Of a stretch of 64,000 bases of DNA, positions 34,549 to 42,334 are shown piece by piece (the first letter of the stretch is position 1; each line of letters starts with the position of its first letter). Location of the stretch: the NCBI RefSeq assembly GCF_030643805.1, contig NZ_CP094656.1:930001-994000 (forward strand), read 5' to 3'. Below the pieces are notes generated by a model. The model saw nothing but the letters and a program-made list of their open reading frames with translations, searched no databases and had not been told where the DNA came from. The DNA comes from Alkalihalobacillus sp. AL-G. GTDB lineage: Bacteria; Bacillota; Bacilli; Bacillales; Fictibacillaceae. Made by a program: the position numbers and the translations under genes.

Positions 34549-34863
34549 ATGCCGAAGAAAAAAATTGAGGTATTAGAGGAAGTAAAAAAACAATATGTCC
34601 GGATGGCCCTCGAGACCAATAAGATGAGTTCCACGGCAAAGGGTGCGGGGATTTCCACAGAGACCCTCCGAAAGTGGATGAGGACCTATGAAGATGAGGT
34701 TCGAGATGAAATGGAAGTTGAAGGAACAGAGGCCTTAACCCCACAAACATCCAGAAAAGAATTAGAAAAGAAATATGATCATGCCATGAAGCTACTAGGC
34801 GAAAAAGAATTAGAAGTAGCGATGTTGAGGGAACTTCTTAAAAAAAACAAATCCCAATACTAG
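34549..34863 (+). CDS. IS3-family transposase OrfA
   Basis: 104-residue helix-turn-helix subunit: PKKKIEVLEEVKKQYVRMAL, then ISTETLRKWMRTYEDEV, and a C-terminal coiled coil (KELEKKYDHAMKLLGEKELE). ATG 34549 follows GGGGGAGGTGATT. A run of A near the end (CTTAAAAAAAAC) is a plausible -1 slippery site leading into orfB, whose frame starts at the GTG overlapping the orfA stop. Confidence 0.9.
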   Translation: MPKKKIEVLEEVKKQYVRMALETNKMSSTAKGAGISTETLRKWMRTYEDEVRDEMEVEGTEALTPQTSRKELEKKYDHAMKLLGEKELEVAMLRELLKKNKSQY

Positions 34864-35809
34864 TGCAGCTTGAAGAAATCAAAATGTGGGTGCAAGAAGG
34901 GTTTTCTGTGATCAAAGCGACAGAGGCTTTCAACTTCACCAGGTCACTCTATTATTATTACGAGGCCAAGGGGGCAAAGAGGACGTGAAAAAAAGAGGGC
35001 GGCCGATTCCGGGCTACTCGGTATCCAATCAAGGGGAAAAGATTCCGGATGCGCAAATCGCAGAATATCTGATGGAACTTTATTGGGACGAGTGGTTGGG
35101 AGCTATGGGCTACAAAAAATGGACCCTATATCTAAAAGACCACCACTCCCTGATCATTAGTAAGCATAAAGTGTACCGGATGTGTAAAGGGCTAGGAATT
35201 CTAAAAAAACCGAACACAAAAAAAGCAAAACACCCAAGAAAACTTGCGAGAAATCGTACGATTACAGGCTCGAATCAACTCTGGCAAGTCGACATCAAAT
35301 ATGGAAACATAACGGATTCCAACGCCTTCTTTTACGTGTGTAGTGCGATTGACGTTTATGATCGAACCATTGTTGGTTATTATTGTGGATCGGTTTGTAA
35401 GGCGAAACATATTACAACGATGTTGACAAAAGCACTTATACGTCGGAAAGTGCACTTTAAATCTGGGGAATTTGAGAAGAAGCTGATTCTTCGAACCGAT
35501 AACGGACCCCAGTTTGTGAGCGAAGACTTTGGCAACTTTTGTGACCATCACAAGGTCTATCATGAGCGAATTCCAAAGAAGACACCAGACATGAATGCTT
35601 ATATTGAGTCCTTTCACAGTGTGTTACAGAGAGAGTGTTTTGACCGATATGCATTTGGATTTTACGAAGAAGCCTTTTATTATGTGGATCAATATATCGC
35701 TTTCTATAACCATTCTCGTTATCACGGAAGCTTGAAGCCACACACGCCTCAGAAGTATTATGACTTATCTCGAAGAGGGCAGATCCCGAGCACAAAAGTG
35801 AAATTATAG
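34863..35809 (+). pseudogene. IS3-family transposase OrfB, frameshifted
   Basis: From GTG 34863 the -1 frame encodes an OrfB N-terminus (VQLEEIKMWVQEGFSVIKAT then FNFTRSLYYYYEAKGAKRT) and hits TGA at 34986-34988. The natural continuation (VKKRGRPIPGYSV and the integrase core with VDIKYG, LRTDNGPQF and NAYIESFHS, carrying D, D and E) is in another frame. A single missing A in AAAGAGGACGTG (restoring AKEDVKKRGRP) explains it. The HTH and catalytic parts are thus split, so the element is probably inactive on its own. Confidence 0.85.
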
Positions 35810-35987
35810 AAATTCTACGATAGAAGGAGAATGGCTGGGCATGTGTCCAAAATAAGGGGGCCCAGCCGGTTTCGCAGTAAATCCCAGGCTGTCGGTGTAA
35901 ATTTCTTATATCAGTTTGACCGTTGTTTTTTACTGATACTGTACTGGTTTACTGACATCTCTTGCAGATCTTTCAAAATACATGCAG

Positions 35988-36251
35988 TTATTCATCAATG
36001 ATCATATCATTTTGAAGGTCAAGAATTTGTGACACTACCCGTTGAATTTCCTCTCGTTGCTGCGCATTTGAACTTTGTGAAACCTTTTGTAAATCGATAT
36101 ACGCCTCTTCTAACTGTTGTTGTGCTGTCGAGTACGTTACGTCATCGATCTGAGGTTCCTGCCGATTATATAAATCATTTTGTTCCTTCGCATAAGCGAT
36201 CACTTGCTCTGCACGGTCAAGAAAAGTCCGAAGAGATTGATGTTCTGTCAT
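35988..36251 (-). CDS. DUF2524 (YtzC-like) small protein
   Basis: 87 residues, hydrophilic and fully helical, with the pattern YSTAQQQLEEAYIDLQKVSQSSNAQQREEIQRV that matches the DUF2524/YtzC family of Bacillus. Function unknown; found in spore formers. The ATG at 36251 has GAGGAATTTTC upstream. Stands alone, with an intergenic gap on each side. Confidence 0.8.
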   Translation of the reverse strand: MTEHQSLRTFLDRAEQVIAYAKEQNDLYNRQEPQIDDVTYSTAQQQLEEAYIDLQKVSQSSNAQQREEIQRVVSQILDLQNDMIIDE

Positions 36252-36424
36252 GAAAATTCCTCCTCAACACATTATCAAGAGATAGTGTGGTAAAAAACGG
36301 GATGAATTATGTATGGTTTACAATTAGGACATTCGCATAATTTTACGATACTCCATATTTGTCCCTATCATGAAGCCTTGACATACATAAAGTATTAGTG
36401 AGACGAGGAAAAGGAGGCAGGAAA

Positions 36425-36622
36425 ATGAGCGATAAAAAACCAAGAGGAAAAGGATTTACCCTAATCGTTGTATTGTTTATCCTTTTGATTATCGTTGGAG
36501 CTTCTCAAGTCGGCGGTTATGGCGGCTATGACGGCTATGACGGCTATGAAGGCGGCTACGGCGGCGGGTACGATTGCGGCTGTGACGGATATGGTTACGG
36601 CGGCGGCTACGGCTGGTGGTAA
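36425..36622 (+). CDS. YjcZ-like glycine/tyrosine-rich small protein
   Basis: 65 residues: basic start (SDKKPRGKG), one membrane span (FTLIVVLFILLIIVGAS), then a Gly-Tyr-Asp repeat tail (GGYGGYDGYDGYEGGYGG with a DCGCD). This hydrophobic-plus-Gly/Tyr layout is typical of YjcZ-family sporulation proteins, although in most the order is reversed (Gly-rich first, VVLFILLIIVG last). Strong ribosome binding site AAAGGAGG. The tail's 9-bp repeats (GGCTATGAC) make the DNA internally repetitive. Confidence 0.85.
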   Translation: MSDKKPRGKGFTLIVVLFILLIIVGASQVGGYGGYDGYDGYEGGYGGGYDCGCDGYGYGGGYGWW

Positions 36623-36718
36623 TAATACTATAAAGCAAACAGGTGGGGACACGTTCCATCTGTTTTTGCACGATTACAAAGAAAACTAGAAAGTATTTTC
36701 TTAACGTGTTAAAAGAGT

Positions 36719-36766
36719 GGAGGCTGACCCAAACATTGTTTGTTGATGTTAGGTCAGCCCCTTTTG
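36719..36766 (+). terminator. Terminator-like hairpin
   Basis: GGAGGCTGACCC and GGTCAGCCCCTTTT pair, with an imperfect ACATTGTTTGTTGATGT inner stem. It lies about 100 bp past the YjcZ-like gene. Confidence 0.75.
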
Positions 36767-37003
36767 AATCTTTAGGAATATTTTCTGCCCACAAGAAATA
36801 TAGGAGTTACACGCCAAAACTCCGGATTACGTGCGATGAGTACGATGGCGCAGAGTTGGACGATATACACGGAGTGAAGGGCGAAAAAAACACATTCACA
36901 TAGTTCGGTCCAATCCGTGCAGATGAAAAAGGTTGAAATTCACTCTGCAAAAGCTGAAAATATACACATGATACATACTTAATTCGAAAGGCGGTGATCG
37001 ACC
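36767..37003. other. Intergenic stretch without a convincing gene
   Basis: 237 bp between a terminator and the DUF2164 gene. An open frame crosses part of it (ending at 36903) but has no ribosome binding site and starts inside the terminator. Only the ribosome binding site AAAGGCGGTGAT of the next gene is clear. Confidence 0.4.
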
Positions 37004-37255
37004 ATGGTCGTCACTAAGATACCGAAAGAAGATCGTGATCAATTGGTTCGAAGTATACAAGCTTATTTTTTGGATGAACGCGGAGAAGAAATCGGTGACC
37101 TGGCAGCAGGACTACTGCTCGACTTTTTTATAAAAGAAATGGGTCCGTATGTGTATAATCAAGGAGTTCGTGATGCTAAAGATGTACTCCAACAAAAGGT
37201 CATGAATTTGGAAGAAGACCTCGATGCGCTACAACGCCCGATTACAAATAGATAA
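37004..37255 (+). CDS. DUF2164 family protein
   Basis: 83-residue soluble protein. The block KEDRDQLVRSIQAYFLDERGEEIGDLAAGLLLDFF followed by MGPYVYNQGVRDA is the DUF2164 signature. No known function. Ribosome binding site AAGGCGGTGAT 5-8 nt before the ATG. Monocistronic by position; a strong separate promoter for the S-box follows. Confidence 0.92.
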   Translation: MVVTKIPKEDRDQLVRSIQAYFLDERGEEIGDLAAGLLLDFFIKEMGPYVYNQGVRDAKDVLQQKVMNLEEDLDALQRPITNR

Positions 37256-37313
37256 GCGATACAAGCACCCTGGAATTCACTCTTGACTTTTTTAAAATAT
37301 TCACAAAACTATA

Positions 37314-37342
37314 TTGACAGCGCTTTCATACTGTCATATAAT
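37314..37342 (+). promoter_or_regulatory. Sigma-A promoter of the S-box leader
   Basis: TTGACA (37314-37319) and TATAAT (37337-37342) with 17 bp between, a perfect consensus match. Confidence 0.92.
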
Positions 37343-37364
37343 ACGGTTAATTTCATACGTTATA

Positions 37365-37460
37365 TTATCAAGAGTGGATAAAAGAACTGGCTTGATGATT
37401 CCACAGCAACCTGTCTATTATAAGGTGCTCCAACCAGCAAAGCAGTGCTTTGAGTGATAA
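37365..37460 (+). ncRNA. SAM-I (S-box) riboswitch aptamer
   Basis: TTATCAAGAGTGG, then GAACTGGCTTGATGATTCC, ACAGCAACC, TAAGGTGCTCCAACCAGCAAAGCA and the closing TGATAA follow the S-box consensus in order. P1 is TTATCA/TGATAA; the kink-turn GATGA and the AGCAACC strand are intact. S-adenosylmethionine binding should favour the terminator that follows, so the downstream genes would be expressed when SAM or methionine is low. Confidence 0.93.
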
Positions 37461-37471
37461 CGAAGAGACAT

Positions 37472-37514
37472 AACTCTTTTTGCATCATATTCATAGCAAG
37501 AGGAGTTTTTTATT
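37472..37514 (+). terminator. S-box-controlled terminator
   Basis: AACTCTTTTTGC pairs completely (two G-U pairs) with GCAAGAGGAGTT, followed by a T run. It lies 12 nt past the aptamer, as in other S-box leaders. Confidence 0.9.
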
Positions 37515-37537
37515 TAAAAAATAAGAGGAGGGTTCAA

Positions 37538-37696
37538 GTGGTTAAAAAGAATAGTGAAGCTTCGTACGTCGATCAAAGTAATCAGAAGAATATTCGTGCC
37601 ATGACCCCTGAAGAAATCGAGCAATTTCACCAAAAGACGTATGAAAAATATATTCGCCAGTTTGCACGTGAACGTCGTCAAATAGGTAATAAATAA
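37538..37696 (+). CDS. 52-residue protein behind a SAM riboswitch
   Basis: GTG start with AAGAGGAGGG 7 nt upstream. The product is very hydrophilic, with no membrane span, cysteine, or metal motif; its C-terminal half (MTPEEIEQFHQKTYEKYIRQ) is a likely amphipathic helix and its end is basic (FARERRQIGNK). I do not recognise a family. It is the first gene after the S-box, so it is likely to be linked to methionine, cysteine or SAM metabolism. It is 10 bp ahead of the broken cyclotransferase gene. Confidence 0.75.
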   Translation: MVKKNSEASYVDQSNQKNIRAMTPEEIEQFHQKTYEKYIRQFARERRQIGNK

Positions 37697-37706
37697 GAAT
37701 AAACAG

Positions 37707-38103
37707 ATGAAGATTCAACATATTCAGCATGTTTTTGTTTATGGTACATTAAGGCGTACAACGAAATCATAATTTGACTGATGGCATGAATTGTGTTGCG
37801 GAGTGTGCTTGGATTCAAGCTGCTCTTTATGATACAGGCAATGGCTATCCGGCCGTTATCTTGTCCGAAAAAGGTACCGTTTACGGGGAACTATATGACG
37901 TTAACCCGAGTGAGCTGCAGAAGCTCGATCGACTAGAAGGGTATGAAGGTGCGGGCGGCGTTAATCTATATGAACGAAAAATACTTCTTGTTCAAACTGA
38001 GGAAGCTGTCTATAATGCGTATGTGTATACGGCAGATCACAATCTAGAGCTATGTGAAAACCGCATCCCGACGGGTGATTGGATCCATCAGTCCCCTGGC
38101 TGA
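37707..38103 (+). pseudogene. Gamma-glutamylcyclotransferase-like protein, frameshifted
   Basis: The frame from ATG 37707 gives IQHIQHVFVYGTLRR, the glycine-loop start of the GGCT/AIG2 fold, then stops within 7 codons. Another frame (readable from GVQRNHNLTDG, about 37753) carries the rest: ALYDTGNGYPAVILSE, VYGELYDV (with the catalytic-site Glu region) and LDRLEGYEG. An indel within AGGCGTACAACG (37752-37763) separates them. The intact protein would have been about 130 residues. It follows the 52-codon gene under the S-box, so the original unit may have linked glutathione or gamma-glutamyl compound turnover to SAM supply. Confidence 0.85.
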
Positions 38104-38111
38104 AACAGTGT

Positions 38112-38606
38112 TTACTTGTGCACACTGTACACATCTATAGGTCGCCCCCATTTTATTATGGAGCATTCTTTTTCCATGCCGATCCGTTCGGCGACGGCAA
38201 TCGATGGAAGGTTATCCGGTGTGATCAGCGAAATCATTTTTGTATAATGACACTTCTTAAAACCATAATCCATACAAGCCTTTGCCGCTTCAGTTGCATA
38301 TCCGTTTCCCCAGAATGAACGTACGAAGGAATATCCGATTTCCATCTGAATCGTGCCGCTCACTTTTTGAGGTACAATCCCGCACTGACCGACGAATGTC
38401 CGGTCTTTTTTTAATTCAGCTGCCCATAGCCCAACATGGAAGGCATCATAATTCTTTAGGTTCCATTCAATCCATTGAATCGCTTCAGTCTCGGTTTTTG
38501 TACTCGGATAGTAAGTCATAGCTACCGGATCGGAAAAGATCTTCATCAAATTGGATACGTCCGTTGCTTTTAAAGGACGGAGGTATAATCGTTCTGATCC
38601 AAGCAT
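38112..38606 (-). CDS. GNAT-family N-acetyltransferase
   Basis: 164 residues, RimJ/RimL-like: SERLYLRPLKATDVSNLMKI at the start, FVGQCGIVPQ, then the acetyl-CoA region MEIGYSFVRSFWGNGYATEAAKA, and DNLPSIAVAERIGM near the end. ATG 38606 lies 6 nt after GAGGTG; the longer frame upstream has no ribosome binding site. Its substrate is unknown. It converges on the cyclotransferase pseudogene with only 8 bp between. Confidence 0.9.
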   Translation of the reverse strand: MLGSERLYLRPLKATDVSNLMKIFSDPVAMTYYPSTKTETEAIQWIEWNLKNYDAFHVGLWAAELKKDRTFVGQCGIVPQKVSGTIQMEIGYSFVRSFWGNGYATEAAKACMDYGFKKCHYTKMISLITPDNLPSIAVAERIGMEKECSIIKWGRPIDVYSVHK

Positions 38607-38693
38607 TGACATCACCTCACAAATTTGCACTATCCATATCATGGACGTTTAATCGGAAAGATAAAAGAATCTGCACAAGACTCTTCACCTGCT

Positions 38694-39113
38694 TTATTTT
38701 ATAGTTAAAAAGGATAAAAACCAAACCGCATGATTTTGTTCATCTGCAGCAGCACTTCGAAAGACTTCTTTAATGTATGGGGTCCTGGCTTGTTCCGAGA
38801 ATTCCAAGTAAAAATCAGTCGTTTCCTGTTCATCCTTAAATGATGCTATTAGCCCTTCCGTATAGTTATCTGGACATTCCTCGGTTATTTGTGGTTGAGG
38901 TTGTTGTCCAGTTAAGGATGTATATATTTGCATGAAACGTTGGTAGTGTTTAATTTCATCCTGACGAATTTCTTGGATTTGTTCCCGTTGCTGTCTGTTT
39001 GGAGCCTTTTGAGCAAGCTTTTGGTAACACTGAATCGCACTGTACTCCCCATTTATTGCGTTGCGGATATCTTCAATAATACCTTGTGTCTCCGTTTGAC
39101 GATACAAATACAT
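38694..39113 (-). CDS. Ferritin-like domain protein
   Basis: 139-residue, four-helix-bundle protein with two pairs of iron-ligand-type motifs: AINGEYSAIQCYQKL and DEIKHYQRF, then DEQETTDFYLEF and DEQNHAVWF. The spacing fits a rubrerythrin/ferritin-like di-iron protein of the kind found in Bacillus (YhjR-type, spore-associated). A Gln/Pro-rich linker (GQQPQPQIT) joins the two halves. It may store or oxidise iron or manganese, or act in peroxide defence; function unproven. Confidence 0.82.
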   Translation of the reverse strand: MYLYRQTETQGIIEDIRNAINGEYSAIQCYQKLAQKAPNRQQREQIQEIRQDEIKHYQRFMQIYTSLTGQQPQPQITEECPDNYTEGLIASFKDEQETTDFYLEFSEQARTPYIKEVFRSAAADEQNHAVWFLSFLTIK

Positions 39114-39323
39114 TTAGGCCAATGCCTCCAATCTTTTTCGATATCCTATGCCCACACACTGGATAAAGTTACTTGCGTATTTTGATTGGGTGCTCCTACG
39201 GCAGGTCGAATTCTAAATCGGCTTTAAAATAACTGAAATTCTCCGATGAAAAAACATTCATGCTAGGTATGTTTACTCCATAGGTTAGAATATGGCATCA
39301 AGTACATGCAGGGAGGGAATCGA

Positions 39324-39578
39324 TTGAGAAGTGAAGAGGCACGATTACGAGAGATTCAAGAACTGGCATTCCACGTCATGGACGATATACATTTGAACAA
39401 GTCCAAGCGTGATGAAGATGATCTAAAAGCAGCAGTCGATAACTTATCCAGAGCCGTCGGAATGTTTTCAGACCCTCATAAAAATGTATCGCTCGACTAT
39501 GTTGAAGAAAAAGTAGTGAAAGCCCATCAATTGATCGTCAAATCGAAACGAAAAGTTAGCATGGTGAAAGTGAAATAA
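39324..39578 (+). CDS. Small helical hypothetical protein (84 residues)
   Basis: TTG start with GGGAGGG 7 nt upstream; no in-frame ATG is properly spaced. The sequence is hydrophilic and helical (EARLREIQELAFHVMDDIHL ... DLKAAVDNLSRAVGMF) with a basic end (KSKRKVSMVKVK). No family recognised. Sits between the divergent ferritin-like gene and the repeat-containing gap before the SASP gene; a spore role is only a guess from place. Confidence 0.65.
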   Translation: MRSEEARLREIQELAFHVMDDIHLNKSKRDEDDLKAAVDNLSRAVGMFSDPHKNVSLDYVEEKVVKAHQLIVKSKRKVSMVKVK

Positions 39579-39982
39579 AAGAATTTGAAGTTCCATTTAG
39601 GTGCAGGTTGTTAAATACGGGTTTCCATGGATCCGTATTTTTCTTTTTGCAGAATTTATAGTAATAAGGTACTGTGAGTGGTTGAATTATTAAGTTTGTG
39701 GTTGAATTAACATGATCCGTGGTTGAATTAATCGCTTTCGTGGTTGAAATAGTGAGGTAATCAATATTAGAGTGCGTAGACTTGATTTAAATGAGTAATA
39801 GTACACGAATTGAATTCTTTTTCACTGAAAAATAAAACGTACAACTATACAAAATCAGGGCATTAAATCAAAAAAGCAAACAAAATTCCAGTCATTTTTG
39901 TCCTTTTACTCCCGAATATCGGGAAAATACATAATCGATGAGATATAAACCCATCCTAAAAGCTATGGGAGGTGTATATACC
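39579..39982. other. 404-bp intergenic region with a spaced-repeat array
   Basis: Contains the GTGGTTGAATTA array (39678-39751) and a short dyad TCCCGA-ATA-TCGGGA (39909-39923). The forespore promoter of the SASP gene should be in the last 100 bp, but I cannot identify a convincing sigma-G -35/-10 pair. No protein-coding frame is supported. Confidence 0.5.
39678..39751. repeat. Four spaced copies of a 12-bp direct repeat
   Basis: GTGGTTGAATTA occurs at 39678, 39698 and 39719, with GTGGTTGAAATA at 39740, giving periods of 20, 21 and 21 bp and unrelated 8-9-bp spacers. Same design as the TTTCGCAGTTAATT array at 34394, and the cores partly resemble each other. Confidence 0.85.
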
Positions 39983-40180
39983 ATGCCAAACAACAATAAA
40001 TTGGTTGTTCCTGGAGCACAGCAATCTCTTGATAACATGAAACAAGAGGTTGCGAACGAATTTGATGTTCAGTTAGGTGCGGATACTACTTCCCGTGCGA
40101 ACGGTTCTGTTGGTGGGGAAATGACAAAACGACTTGTCGCACTTGGAGAACAACAGCTAAGTGGTAAGCAGCAACAGTAA
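39983..40180 (+). CDS. Alpha/beta-type small acid-soluble spore protein
   Basis: 65 residues that coat and protect DNA in the dormant spore. Standard blocks: [21 protein letters not shown], then [19 protein letters not shown], the DNA-binding helix, and a Gln-rich end. The GPR protease site normally reads (T/N)E(F/I)A; here NEFDVQ, so the site is near-canonical. Start ATG 39983 has GGGAGGTG 9 nt upstream. Single gene with its own terminator. Expected to be expressed in the forespore under sigma-G. Confidence 0.95.
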   Translation: MPNNNKLVVPGAQQSLDNMKQEVANEFDVQLGADTTSRANGSVGGEMTKRLVALGEQQLSGKQQQ

Positions 40181-40197
40181 TCGTTACGTAAAGTAAT

Positions 40198-40222
40198 AAA
40201 ACCAGGGTTTCCCCTGGTTTTA
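40198..40222 (+). terminator. Terminator of the SASP gene
   Basis: AAAACCAGGG-TTTC-CCCTGGTTTT, a perfect 10-bp stem. Confidence 0.9.
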
Positions 40223-40244
40223 CAACGTATAAAAGGAGAATCAG

Positions 40245-40682
40245 ATGAGACACATTGTTGCATTATTAACTAAATTTACAATGCTAATTGGGGTTTTGTA
40301 CATTTCTTTAACTGTATTTTTTGGAGTGTCATTCCTGAATGTACTAGGAATTGCTCTGCTACTTACCATAGTTGGATATGCTCTAGGTGACCTGTTTATT
40401 TTAAAACGATTCGGGAATGTCATAGCAACAATGGCAGATGCTGGCTTAACCTTTCTTGCAGCCTGGTTCTTGGCAGATGTTTTCATAGATACACCAGCGA
40501 ACCAGTTTTATGCAGGCGTTTCAGCGGCAGCAATCACCGCCATTGGGGAATTTGTGTTCCATATGTTTATTCAGGCTTTAAGACCGTTAAAGCCGACTCA
40601 AAACACGTATAACTTGAATTACGGCACAGAATTTGGAGAAGAACTGTCACCCCGACAAGACGACAACGAAGATAATAAATAA
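40245..40682 (+). CDS. DUF2512 family (YndM-like) membrane protein
   Basis: 145 residues with four spans (about 8-28, 32-54, 62-82, 90-112), matching the DUF2512/YndM family: LLTKFTMLIGVLY, VGYALGDLFILKRFGN and TMADAGLTFLAAW. The acidic C-terminal tail (SPRQDDNEDNK) is cytoplasmic or intermembrane. Function unknown; found in spore formers. AAAGGAGAATCAG ribosome binding site. Confidence 0.9.
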   Translation: MRHIVALLTKFTMLIGVLYISLTVFFGVSFLNVLGIALLLTIVGYALGDLFILKRFGNVIATMADAGLTFLAAWFLADVFIDTPANQFYAGVSAAAITAIGEFVFHMFIQALRPLKPTQNTYNLNYGTEFGEELSPRQDDNEDNK

Positions 40683-40714
40683 AAACGATCCTACCACGGA
40701 TCGTTTTTTATTTT
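40682..40714 (+). terminator. Terminator of the DUF2512 gene
   Basis: AAAACGATCC-TACCAC-GGATCGTTTTTTA, a perfect 10-bp stem with a T run. Confidence 0.92.
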
Positions 40715-40818
40715 TGTCTAATGATTGAATGTAGAAATGGCTCTTGTTATAATGAATTCGTGTTACGATATCGGCTTTCGATAACGGTATTGCTTATTAG
40801 CTATATGAGGTGAAATGT

Positions 40819-41127
40819 ATGGAAGATAAACGTCTTAGAAAGCTTTTTTTAGGCTTCATCCAAATACACATTCTGCATCATGCAAAGGAACATCCTATTT
40901 TTGGTGTATGGATGCTCGAGGAATTATATGAACACGGTTACGACATCAGCCCGGGAACCTTGTATCCGATCCTTCACTCAATGGAATCAGATGGTTTATT
41001 GGAAAAGGAGGAAAAAAAGGTAGATGGCAAGATTCGAAAATATTACACGACCACTGAAAAGGGGAATGAGATTCTAATAGAAGCACGGAATAAAGCGTAT
41101 GAGCTTTTTAAGGAAATTAGGGAATAG
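40819..41127 (+). CDS. PadR-family transcriptional regulator
   Basis: 102-residue winged-helix repressor: FIQIHILHHAKEHPIFGVWM, then GYDISPGTLYPILHSMESDGLLEKEEK (the PadR recognition helix and wing) and KYYTTTEKGNEIL. It is of the short, class-2 type. ATG 40819 has GAGGTG 6 nt upstream. It sits 22 bp before chrA, a pairing repeatedly seen in Bacillus, so it most likely represses chrA and itself, with chromate or another ligand lifting repression. Confidence 0.92.
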   Translation: MEDKRLRKLFLGFIQIHILHHAKEHPIFGVWMLEELYEHGYDISPGTLYPILHSMESDGLLEKEEKKVDGKIRKYYTTTEKGNEILIEARNKAYELFKEIRE

Positions 41128-41149
41128 AGTAAAAATGGGGGAGCGGAAA

Positions 41150-42334
41150 ATGGAGCAGAAGAATCGTTTGATGACCTATCTAGAAATCTTAATGATCTCC
41201 ACTCGACTAGGGTTTACATCGTTTGGAGGACCTGTTGCACACTTAGGTTATTTTCACGAAGAATACATTCGTAAAAGGAAGTGGTTGGATGAGAAAGCCT
41301 ATGCTGATCTAATAGCATTGTGTCAGTTTCTGCCCGGACCTGCGAGCAGTCAGGTTGGAATCGGAATTGGAATTATACGAGGTGGGATGATTGGCGGGAT
41401 CCTAGCTTTTCTCGGTTTTACATTGCCATCCGTCATTGCTCTGATTATTTTTGCATTACTGCTCCAAGGCTCGGATTTTGCTGATTCGGGTTGGATTCAT
41501 GGCTTGAAGATTGTTGCAGTCGTCGTTGTTGCTCAAGCAATTCTTGGAATGGCACAAAAACTGGCACCGGACTTACAGAGAAAAACAATTGCATTGGTCG
41601 CACTCGTCGGCACTTTGTTATGGCAAACCACTTTTGCACAAATCGGAGTCATCCTTGCCGCAGCATTAATTGGGTTACTTTTATACAAGAATCAAAGTGA
41701 GGACAAGGAATCTCACATCCATGTCCCGATTTCTCGTAATTTTGCCTACGCTTGTCTTGCTTTGTTTTTTGGATTACTCATCGTTCTGCCACTATTAAGT
41801 GAGTGGATGTCTATTCAATGGTTAGCGATATTTGATAGTTTTTATCGATCAGGAGCACTCGTTTTTGGTGGTGGACACGTCGTCTTACCTTTACTTGAGA
41901 GAGAGTTTGTTCCGACAGGATGGGTAAGTGAAGAGGCTTTCCTTGCCGGATACGGTGCAGCACAAGCAGTACCAGGTCCATTATTTACGTTTGCGGCTTA
42001 TCTCGGAACGATTATGAATGGGTGGAAAGGCGGATTATTAGCTACAATGGCGATTTTCCTCCCCGCATTTCTACTTATATTTGGAACATTACCATTTTGG
42101 GGAACGCTACGACGAAATCCGAAAGTAAAAGGCGCATTAATCGGGGTCAATGCTGCAGTAGTCGGTATCCTAATTGCTGCATTCTATCGTCCGATTTGGA
42201 CAAGCTCGATTCTTGCACCAATTGACTTTGCTTTTGCTGCGGTCCTTTTCAGCATGCTCGTCTATTGGAAACTACCACCTTGGATCATCGTAATTGTCGG
42301 TGCACTTGGAGGTACGATTTTATCAATCTACTAA
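41150..42334 (+). CDS. chrA: Chromate transporter ChrA (two-domain form)
   Basis: 394-residue membrane protein of the CHR superfamily, long form, with both halves in one chain: SFGGPVAHLGYFHEEYIRKR and FLPGPASSQVGIGIG in the first half; FGGGHVVLPLLEREFV and AVPGPLFTFAAYLG in the second. About 10-12 spans. It exports chromate (with uptake of a counter-ion still debated). Ribosome binding site GGGGGAG. PadR is just upstream; a terminator follows. Confidence 0.94.
   Translation: MEQKNRLMTYLEILMISTRLGFTSFGGPVAHLGYFHEEYIRKRKWLDEKAYADLIALCQFLPGPASSQVGIGIGIIRGGMIGGILAFLGFTLPSVIALIIFALLLQGSDFADSGWIHGLKIVAVVVVAQAILGMAQKLAPDLQRKTIALVALVGTLLWQTTFAQIGVILAAALIGLLLYKNQSEDKESHIHVPISRNFAYACLALFFGLLIVLPLLSEWMSIQWLAIFDSFYRSGALVFGGGHVVLPLLEREFVPTGWVSEEAFLAGYGAAQAVPGPLFTFAAYLGTIMNGWKGGLLATMAIFLPAFLLIFGTLPFWGTLRRNPKVKGALIGVNAAVVGILIAAFYRPIWTSSILAPIDFAFAAVLFSMLVYWKLPPWIIVIVGALGGTILSIY

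Larger units (their letters stand above)
34458..35868 (+). mobile_element. IS3-family insertion sequence with a damaged transposase
   Basis: About 1411 bp, different from the IS150-group copies. Ends are inferred from a matching 5-bp duplication GTTTC (34453-34457 and 35869-35873) and imperfect inverted repeats just inside: TAGGCCCCCTAAATC...AGACAC on the left, TGGGCCCCCTTATTTTGGACAC on the right when reversed. It contains orfA (34549-34863) and a frameshifted orfB. The exact ends are uncertain by a few bases because GGTTTC would also fit as the duplication. Confidence 0.85.

Noticed and set aside
36643-36903. 86-codon frame after the YjcZ-like gene
   Set aside because: It starts ahead of a hairpin terminator and runs through it; it has no ribosome binding site.
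39678-39751. Spaced direct repeats that look CRISPR-like
   Set aside because: Repeats are 12 bp and spacers 8-9 bp, far below CRISPR sizes, and no cas gene is near. The same holds for the array at 34394.
39909-39923. TCCCGA-ATA-TCGGGA dyad as a sigma-G promoter element or operator
   Set aside because: No -35/-10 pair with correct spacing fits around it, so no function was assigned.
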